Positions 6,305 through 11,040 of a stretch of DNA of 11,040 nucleotides are shown here, one piece after another. Source of the stretch: Pseudomonadota bacterium (lineage in GTDB: Bacteria; Pseudomonadota; Gammaproteobacteria; Burkholderiales; Casimicrobiaceae); assembly GCA_029571495.1 (NCBI GenBank), contig JAKPSO010000640.1, positions 1 through 11,040 on the forward strand, given 5' to 3'. The stretch's first letter is position 1. Each line of letters opens with the position of its first letter. The notes under the pieces are model-generated. The model ran no database searches and had not been told where the DNA came from. It saw only the letters and a program-made list of their open reading frames with translations. A program made the translations under genes and the position numbers.

Positions 6305-7121
6305 TCGTCGCACCGTGTTTTTTGTCTCCGACCGCACCGGCATTACCGCCGAGGCGCTCGGAAATTCTTTGCTCACACAATTCGACGGTTTCGAGTTCAA
6401 AAAGAACACGATTCCCTTCGTGGACTCTGAAGAAGCTGTCGATCGCGTAGTCAAACAGATCAACGAGTGTCGCGCCGATGACGGAAAGCGCCCGATAGTC
6501 ATCAGCTCCATCGTGAACGAACGCTTGAGCGCTCGCATGCGCTCCGCTGATGCCTGCGTGCTCGACTTCTTCCAGATTTTCATTGCGCCGCTCGAAATAG
6601 AACTGAGCGCCAAGAGCTCGCACGCCGCTGGACGATCGCATGGCCTTCGCAATCCCGGCGAGTACTTCACGCGTATCGACGCCATTAACTTCACGCTCGC
6701 GCACGACGACGGCCAAACCACGAAGGAGCTAGATCGCGCACAAGTGATCCTAGTAGGCGTGTCCCGTTGTGGCAAGACGCCAACATCGCTCTACCTTGGC
6801 TTGCAATGCGGTATTCGTTGCGCCAACTTTCCGTTGACGCCGGACGACTTTGAACGCGGCGCGCTACCTGACTCGATCATCAAGTATCGGGACAAACTGT
6901 TCGGCCTGACGATCGCGCCAGATCGGTTGCAAGCCATTCGCAACGAGCGCAAACCTGACTCGGTGTATTCAAGTGCGAAGCAGTGTCGCTATGAAGTCGC
7001 CGCCGCCGAAAGGATGATGGAAAACGCGCAAGTTCCAATGTTGAACACCTCGACGAAATCGATTGAAGAACTCGCGACGACCATCCTGATGCAGCGAAAG
7101 CTTGACCGTCACATATTCTGA
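6297..7121 (+). CDS. ppsR: PEP synthase regulatory protein (bifunctional kinase/phosphorylase)
   Basis: PpsR inactivates PEP synthase by ADP-dependent phosphorylation of a threonine next to the catalytic phosphohistidine, and reactivates it by phosphate-dependent removal of that group. The 274-residue length fits the family (DUF299). Visible motifs are VSDRTGITAEALGNSLLTQF (10-29), the P-loop-like GVSRCGKTPTSLYLGLQ (154-170) and GLTIAPDRLQAIRNER (203-218). The start ATG 6297 has GGAG seven bases upstream and overlaps the end of the PHP gene by 8 bases. The same frame is open far upstream to 5979, but that part is antiparallel to nothing and simply shadows the PHP gene. The target gene, ppsA, lies on the other side of the PHP and XRE genes, with its Thr-Cys-His target site intact. 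Confidence 0.96.
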   Translation: MPNRRTVFFVSDRTGITAEALGNSLLTQFDGFEFKKNTIPFVDSEEAVDRVVKQINECRADDGKRPIVISSIVNERLSARMRSADACVLDFFQIFIAPLEIELSAKSSHAAGRSHGLRNPGEYFTRIDAINFTLAHDDGQTTKELDRAQVILVGVSRCGKTPTSLYLGLQCGIRCANFPLTPDDFERGALPDSIIKYRDKLFGLTIAPDRLQAIRNERKPDSVYSSAKQCRYEVAAAERMMENAQVPMLNTSTKSIEELATTILMQRKLDRHIF

Positions 7122-7127
7122 CGATGC

Positions 7128-7151
7128 GTGCGAGTAGCGCTACGCACTCGC
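7128..7151. terminator. Possible hairpin between convergent ppsR and kinase genes
   Basis: GCGAGT (7130-7135) can pair with ACTCGC (7146-7151), or GTGCG (7128-7132) with CGCAC (7143-7147) around the palindrome TAGCGCTA. The element spans the 18-base gap between the stop codons of ppsR and the sensor kinase and runs into the kinase tail. There is no T-run on either side, so termination is uncertain. Confidence 0.25.
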
Positions 7152-8633
7152 TTCCGCAACCGCGACCGTTGGCCGAGCGGCCAATGGCTCTTTTGTCAAC
7201 GGCGCACTTTGCTGATTCCCGCGGTCTCGTGCCTCCTGCAAGGTGAATTCCACCGTCGCACGCAATCCCGTCGTACCGGCTTTCGCTCGATCACGATTGC
7301 GCAGGGTTAGCCCTGCGCCAATGGCCACACAGATGTCGCGGCAGATGACGAGCCCCAAGCCGCTACCGGTGTTGGGATCGCCCGACGAAAACGGTTCGAA
7401 TAGACGCGCCTCACGCTCTTTGTCGACGCCCGGCCCAGTGTCCCAAACCGACATCCGGACAACCTCCATATCGAGCACGATGTCGATGCCCAACGAACCG
7501 TCGATAGGCGTGTGACGGATGGCATTGCTGATCAGATTGCGGAACAACTCACGAACCATCCAGTCGTGCCCGCCCACGATGACGTCCGTGTTTTCCGGCG
7601 CGTCTAAAGCGAAATCCAGACGCTTGTCGGCAAGGAGCGGTGAACACTCGACCGCCAAGTCACGCGCAAGACGAACCAACTCTGTCTTCGGTGCTTCCGC
7701 CTCGCCCACAGTTCCGTCAAGCTGGGCCACCTTCGCCAACGCCAGCATCTGATTGGCTACGCGCGTGGCGCGGTCAACGGACTGCGCCAGTTCAGCAAAG
7801 GCAACCTGCGGCGGAAGGTCTCCGCGCTGCGCGTTTTGCACTTGTGCCTTCAGCACAGCAAGCGGCGTACGCAGCTGATGCGACGCATCGCGCACGAAAC
7901 GTTGGCGATTGTCGAGTACACGTTTGAGACGCGCCATCACCTCGTTCAGCGCCTCGACGATGGGCGCAAGTTCGCGCGGTGCGGGTGTGGTGATCGGCGC
8001 CAACGAGTCCGGACCACGCTGCAACAACTCCCGCCGCAACACCGACACCGGTCGCAAGCCGCGCCCGATTAACCACCAAATCAGCGCGCCAAGCAGCATC
8101 AAAAAAATGACCTGACGATCGAGCGTTGAAATCAACGCCTCGCGCGCCAAGGCACGGCGGAGCTCAAGCGTTTCCGCGACCTGCACCGTCACCATTCGGT
8201 ACGCATTTCCGTCATAGACCGGCTGCAACATCGCCGCCACGCGCACGGGCTCGCCCTCGAACTGCTCCTCGTAAAACGCGGCAAGCGCCGCGTAGGGCGT
8301 GCGTTTCGGGAAGACGCCGTTGTGCTTGGGCAAGTCGGGGTAGCCCGACAAGAAGTCCCCGTTGAAATCGCCAACGCGATACACGATTCGACCGCGCGTC
8401 ACAGCCTCAAAGACCTCGAGCGTCGCGTACGGCAACGACGCCGTAAGCTTGCCGTTTTCGTACTTCACCGTGTCGCCGATCGCGCGCGCCGACGCGAGCA
8501 ATGTGCGGTCGTAGGCGACGTTTATCGACTGCAGCGTGTTTTGATAAATGACCGTGGTATCGAGCACTAAAAAACAGACCAACGCGCTGAGAATCAGCAC
8601 CGCAAGACGCTTTCGGATCGACAGCTGCTCCAC
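7140..8633 (-). CDS. TctE-like sensor histidine kinase
   Basis: This 497-residue inner-membrane kinase senses an external signal and phosphorylates the regulator encoded just before it. Its architecture is membrane helix 1 (about 10-29), a periplasmic domain of about 140 residues (30-172), helix 2 (173-191), HAMP (about 192-243), and dimerisation/phosphorylation domain with SHQLRTPL and His252. The ATPase domain has an N box (RELFRNLISNAIRHT, 361-375), DTGPG (398-402), FEPF (412-415) and GSGLGL (423-428). Periplasmic length and domain order fit TctE/QseC-type kinases. A tail of about 30 residues rich in Ala, Pro and Thr (467-497) extends beyond the ATPase fold. The start is GTG 8633, in the same frame as the upstream regulator gene and separated from its stop by one codon, so translation is likely coupled. 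The tricarboxylate role is inferred from the neighbouring TctC-like gene. Confidence 0.93.
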   Translation of the reverse strand: MEQLSIRKRLAVLILSALVCFLVLDTTVIYQNTLQSINVAYDRTLLASARAIGDTVKYENGKLTASLPYATLEVFEAVTRGRIVYRVGDFNGDFLSGYPDLPKHNGVFPKRTPYAALAAFYEEQFEGEPVRVAAMLQPVYDGNAYRMVTVQVAETLELRRALAREALISTLDRQVIFLMLLGALIWWLIGRGLRPVSVLRRELLQRGPDSLAPITTPAPRELAPIVEALNEVMARLKRVLDNRQRFVRDASHQLRTPLAVLKAQVQNAQRGDLPPQVAFAELAQSVDRATRVANQMLALAKVAQLDGTVGEAEAPKTELVRLARDLAVECSPLLADKRLDFALDAPENTDVIVGGHDWMVRELFRNLISNAIRHTPIDGSLGIDIVLDMEVVRMSVWDTGPGVDKEREARLFEPFSSGDPNTGSGLGLVICRDICVAIGAGLTLRNRDRAKAGTTGLRATVEFTLQEARDRGNQQSAPLTKEPLAARPTVAVAEASA

Positions 8634-8636
8634 GCG

Positions 8637-9365
8637 CTATTCCGGCCGCTTCTCGCGAATGAGATAGCCGACGCCACGCAGTGCGACCAACTCGATGCCT
8701 AAGCCCGAAATTTTCTTGCGCAAACGATAGGCCACCACTTCAATCGCATCGGGCTGCGCATCTCGACCATCCGAGAAGACTATTTCCCATAGCCGTTCGC
8801 GCGTCACGGCGTGCGCGGGCCGCTCCATCAGGGCGGAGAGCATCGTGATTTCGCGCGCCGAGAGCTCAAGCGCTTCGCCATTGGCGTAGCACACGCCAGC
8901 CGCCTCATCGAGGACCAACGCGCCGAAGTTGAGTCGCTGCGGCGTGGTGCCAGCGACGCTACCGACACCACGACGCAGGAGCGCCAACACGCGCGCTTCG
9001 AGCTCGTCAAGATCAAATGGTTTCGGCAAATAGTCGTCCGCGCCGAGGCGCAAACCTTGCACTCGATCACCGACGGTACCGCGCGCGGTAAGCACAATCA
9101 CGGGCGTGGTGAATCCTTTCGCTCGTAGCGCGCGCAGCACCTCTAGGCCATCCATTTCCGGCAGCGTTAGATCAAGAATGATCGCAGCAAACGATTCGGT
9201 CGTTGCACGCTCCAAGGCAGTTCGTCCATTGGTCGCCTGCGCAACGTTGAAGCCGCGCCGCGACAACGCAAGCGCCAATGCTTGCGCGAGCGCTGGGTCG
9301 TCCTCGACCACGAGCAATCGCGGCTTATCGCTGTGAGCGTTGACTGAATTCGTCTGCGTGGCCAT
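8637..9365 (-). CDS. TctD-like OmpR-family response regulator
   Basis: This 242-residue cytoplasmic regulator has a receiver domain (about 16-130) with acidic residues E21-D22-D23, phosphoacceptor Asp65 in ILDLTLPEMDG, Thr93 and Lys115 (KPF). A winged-helix DNA-binding domain follows (about 145-240), with LSAREITMLSALM and a C-terminal VAYRLRKKI...RGVGYLI. All signalling residues are present. The start ATG 9365 lacks a clear Shine-Dalgarno sequence, and about 15 residues precede the receiver fold. It is the first gene of a two-gene unit with the sensor kinase and is divergent from the TctC-like receptor gene at 9530, its probable target by analogy with tctD-tctC systems. Confidence 0.93.
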   Translation of the reverse strand: MATQTNSVNAHSDKPRLLVVEDDPALAQALALALSRRGFNVAQATNGRTALERATTESFAAIILDLTLPEMDGLEVLRALRAKGFTTPVIVLTARGTVGDRVQGLRLGADDYLPKPFDLDELEARVLALLRRGVGSVAGTTPQRLNFGALVLDEAAGVCYANGEALELSAREITMLSALMERPAHAVTRERLWEIVFSDGRDAQPDAIEVVAYRLRKKISGLGIELVALRGVGYLIREKRPE

Positions 9366-9403
9366 CGTGCGTGTTCTGAAAAATAATTCGAATGAACCGA
9401 GCG

Positions 9404-9439
9404 CTGTCGGAGTGCGTCAGCCGGTCAGGCAAGCGACAG
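9404..9439. promoter_or_regulatory. Candidate operator in the divergent regulator/receptor intergenic region
   Basis: The 164-base gap between the regulator gene and the preferred receptor start holds the inverted pair CTGTCG (9404-9409) and CGACAG (9434-9439), spaced 30 bases centre to centre, about three helical turns. Between them is the direct pair GTCAG (9416-9420) and GTCAG (9424-9428). Such paired sites could bind the OmpR-type regulator, but OmpR-family sites usually repeat every 10-11 bases, so this is a weak candidate. No strong promoter hexamers are visible in the gap; TACTAT at 9450-9455 is the best plus-strand -10-like sequence. Confidence 0.25.
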
Positions 9440-9529
9440 TTGATCGACATACTATTTCAAGGATGCCCTCGTGCGCAACGTCATGGCGCCGCGGGTCACC
9501 TTGCCCCCTCCCCTAGGACTTCCCCCTCA

Positions 9530-10546
9530 ATGACCGCGATGTTACCGCGCTTGGCTAGCGAAGAATTGTGGCTTCTCCTCAGCGCGACGCGCCGAAACGC
9601 GTCGCGCATTCTGGTCGCTGCCGTCGGCGCAATGGCGCTCTGCGCGCCTGCGTGCGCACTGGAGAACGTTCAATTCATGGTCGGCACCAATCCCGGCGGA
9701 GGCTACGAGCAAGCCGCGCGTGCACTCGGCCAGGCAATGATCGACGCTCGCGTCGCTAAAAGTATCACCTACGAAAACAAGGCAGGCGCTGGCGGAACGA
9801 TCGCATTGGCGCAATTCGTGAATAGTCAACGTGGCAATGGCGACGCGCTGCTCGCCACGGGCGCCGTGATGATCGGCGCGATCCTGCAGAACAAGCCGCC
9901 GGCGGCGCTTTCAGATGCGACGCCCATCGCGTGCCTCTTCCAAGAATACAACGTGTTCGTTGTGCCCGCTGCCTCACCGATCAAGACGATGAAAGACCTG
10001 ATCGATTTGTTCAAGAAAGACCCTGTTGCCGTGACTTGGGGCGGAGGGTCGCGCGGCTCAATCGATCAAATCTCAATCGCGCACATTGCGCGGGCCCTTG
10101 GGGTGGACCAGAGCAAGGTCAACTACGTTCCGTTTCAGGGCGGCGGAGAAGCCTCCGCTGCCATCGTCGGCGGGCACGTCACCGTCGGTGCGTCGGGCTG
10201 GGGCGAGCTCGCACCGCTGATCCAATCTGGCAAAGTGAGACCACTTGCCATCACCGCCGCCGCACGACAACCAGGCAACCCCACGCCGACGCTGAAAGAA
10301 TTTGGCTTAGACGTTGTTCACGAAAACTGGCGTGGCGTGTACGCGGCACCGGGCATTACTCCGGCGCAGCGCCGCGCTATCACGCGAGCAGTCGTGGCTG
10401 CGACGAAACAAAAGTCTTGGCTCGATGCGCTGCAAAAAAACGCGTGGACGCCGTCACTCATCGTCGACGAAGCGTTCGAAAAATTCGTGGCCGCTGAGCA
10501 CGTGCGGATCGAAGCGCTGATGCGATCTGTGGGGTTGGTTCGGTAA
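9530..10546 (+). CDS. TctC/Bug-family periplasmic solute-binding receptor
   Basis: Bug/TctC proteins bind carboxylates and other small anions in the periplasm and pass them to TctA/TctB transporters or act as sensors with TctDE-like kinases. From ATG 9530 the protein has 338 residues. A basic stretch (TRRNASR) and hydrophobic core (about 27-42, ILVAAVGAMALCAPACA) form a signal peptide, with likely cleavage after ACA near 43. The mature part shows family signatures: FMVGTNPGGGYEQAARALGQ near its start, KAGAGGTIALAQFV, WGGGSRGSIDQISIAHIA, VNYVPFQGGGEASAAIVGGH and the C-terminal APGITPAQRRAI. The frame is open back to 9392, but residues before 9530 look non-coding. Starts at ATG 9539 or TTG 9566 are also possible, and none has a strong ribosome site. 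No membrane transporter subunits are in view, as is common for Bug receptors. Confidence 0.92.
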   Translation: MTAMLPRLASEELWLLLSATRRNASRILVAAVGAMALCAPACALENVQFMVGTNPGGGYEQAARALGQAMIDARVAKSITYENKAGAGGTIALAQFVNSQRGNGDALLATGAVMIGAILQNKPPAALSDATPIACLFQEYNVFVVPAASPIKTMKDLIDLFKKDPVAVTWGGGSRGSIDQISIAHIARALGVDQSKVNYVPFQGGGEASAAIVGGHVTVGASGWGELAPLIQSGKVRPLAITAAARQPGNPTPTLKEFGLDVVHENWRGVYAAPGITPAQRRAITRAVVAATKQKSWLDALQKNAWTPSLIVDEAFEKFVAAEHVRIEALMRSVGLVR

Positions 10547-10664
10547 CAGCTTTTTCGCTACGGCGGCTAGCGGACGGTCGTTACCGCGTCATTCGTAACA
10601 ATATCGACTTCAGCCGGCTTTTTGTCGCAACGGCCGTAATACGGTCGATGCAGCCAATATTATT
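10547..10664. other. Intergenic gap between convergent genes, with a small hairpin
   Basis: The 118 bases between the receptor stop and the methyltransferase stop hold no gene. A 7-bp stem with one G-T pair (CGGCCGT, 10631-10637, with ACGGTCG, 10641-10647, loop AAT) is present, as is GTTAC...GTAAC nearby. No T-run follows on either strand, so I do not call a terminator. Confidence 0.4.
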
Positions 10665-11040
10665 CTAAAGTTGTTGAGCTGCGACCGCGTACAACACGAG
10701 CGCACCGGCTATCGCGACATTGAGTGATTCCACGCCGGCAGCCATCGGAATCGAAACACCGTCCGTGATTGCGGAAAGCAAAGTGGGCGAAAGCCCATGG
10801 CCTTCATTCGATAGGACGACGACATTGGCCGCGCCAAACTTCGCGTCGAACAGCGAACTCACGTGCACCGCCGCGTGGTTACGCGGCAACGTCGCCCAGC
10901 ACTTGCCGCCGAACGACTGGAGCGCGCTCGCCAGCTCCACGCTTTCCAGCACTTGTGTGTGAAAGTGCGCTCCCTGCGCAGCGCGCAAGGTCTTCACGCT
11001 CCACGCGAAAGCGCAACCGGACGATAGCCACACCTGCGCA
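10665..11040 (-). CDS. SpoU/TrmH-family RNA 2'-O-methyltransferase, N-terminal part cut by window edge
   Basis: About 124 C-terminal residues are visible, and the frame is still open at base 11040. An in-frame GTG at 11033 is internal, because the preceding codons also read through and the protein would otherwise lack half of its fold. The SpoU/TrmH knot (SPOUT) signatures are motif 2, VVLSNEGHGLSP, and motif 3, SIPMAAGVESLNVAIAGALV, which together form the knotted S-adenosylmethionine site. The segment LSSGCAFAWSVKTLRAAQGAHF corresponds to the family's region before motif 2 (typically LSxGxxDxxxPKxLRASxGAxF). The protein methylates a ribose 2'-OH in rRNA or tRNA, but the target cannot be told from this part. 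It converges with the TctC-like gene. Confidence 0.9.
   Translation of the reverse strand, partial: AQVWLSSGCAFAWSVKTLRAAQGAHFHTQVLESVELASALQSFGGKCWATLPRNHAAVHVSSLFDAKFGAANVVVLSNEGHGLSPTLLSAITDGVSIPMAAGVESLNVAIAGALVLYAVAAQQL

Noticed and set aside
9392..9529. 46-codon N-terminal extension of the TctC-like receptor
   Set aside because: The residues are not signal-peptide-like and occupy the divergent regulatory region; the signal peptide begins after 9530.

Overview
The window looks like ordinary chromosomal DNA of a betaproteobacterium, probably Burkholderiales. The basis is the GC-rich codon use, a PpsA/PpsR pair, a small XRE regulator of a type I associate with this group, and a Bug/TctC-type periplasmic receptor next to a TctD/TctE-like two-component system. 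No transposase, integrase, phage gene or CRISPR array is visible. The taxonomic call is inferred from gene content; no search was run.

Layout from left to right. (1) Positions 1-1647, minus strand: an exported MORN-repeat protein whose frame is open from its start codon to the window edge, so the gene is cut on its C-terminal side. (2) 1773-2060, minus strand: a tRNA-Ala(GGC)-tRNA-Glu(TTC) unit with its own promoter and a rho-independent terminator. (3) 2081-5291, minus strand: a small two-helix membrane protein (possibly YgfX/CptA-like), ppsA (PEP synthase), and a small XRE-family regulator. A strong terminator built into the end of the regulator gene separates it from ppsA. (4) 5435-7121, plus strand, divergent from (3): a PHP-domain phosphatase/exonuclease (RNase AM, YciV family), overlapping by 8 bases the gene ppsR, whose product switches PpsA off and on. 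(5) 7140-9365, minus strand: a TctE-like sensor kinase and its TctD-like OmpR-family response regulator, separated by a stop codon and one further codon. (6) 9530-10546, plus strand, divergent from (5): a TctC/Bug-type solute receptor. (7) 10665-11040, minus strand: the C-terminal half of a SpoU/TrmH-family RNA methyltransferase, cut by the right edge.

Two functional groups stand out. The first is PEP synthase and its regulatory kinase/phosphorylase, on opposite sides of one intergenic region that also serves the XRE regulator. That region holds a small perfect inverted repeat inside a putative promoter and a near-consensus -10 box overlapping the start of the PHP gene. The second is a sensor-regulator pair facing a tricarboxylate-type binding protein, the usual design for control of carboxylate uptake, although no TctA/TctB membrane subunits are in view.

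Most of the window is recognisable housekeeping and nutrient-uptake content. The least explained items are the MORN-repeat protein, the small membrane protein after ppsA, and the XRE regulator between ppsA and rnm-ppsR. I did not find a convincing new multi-gene system.
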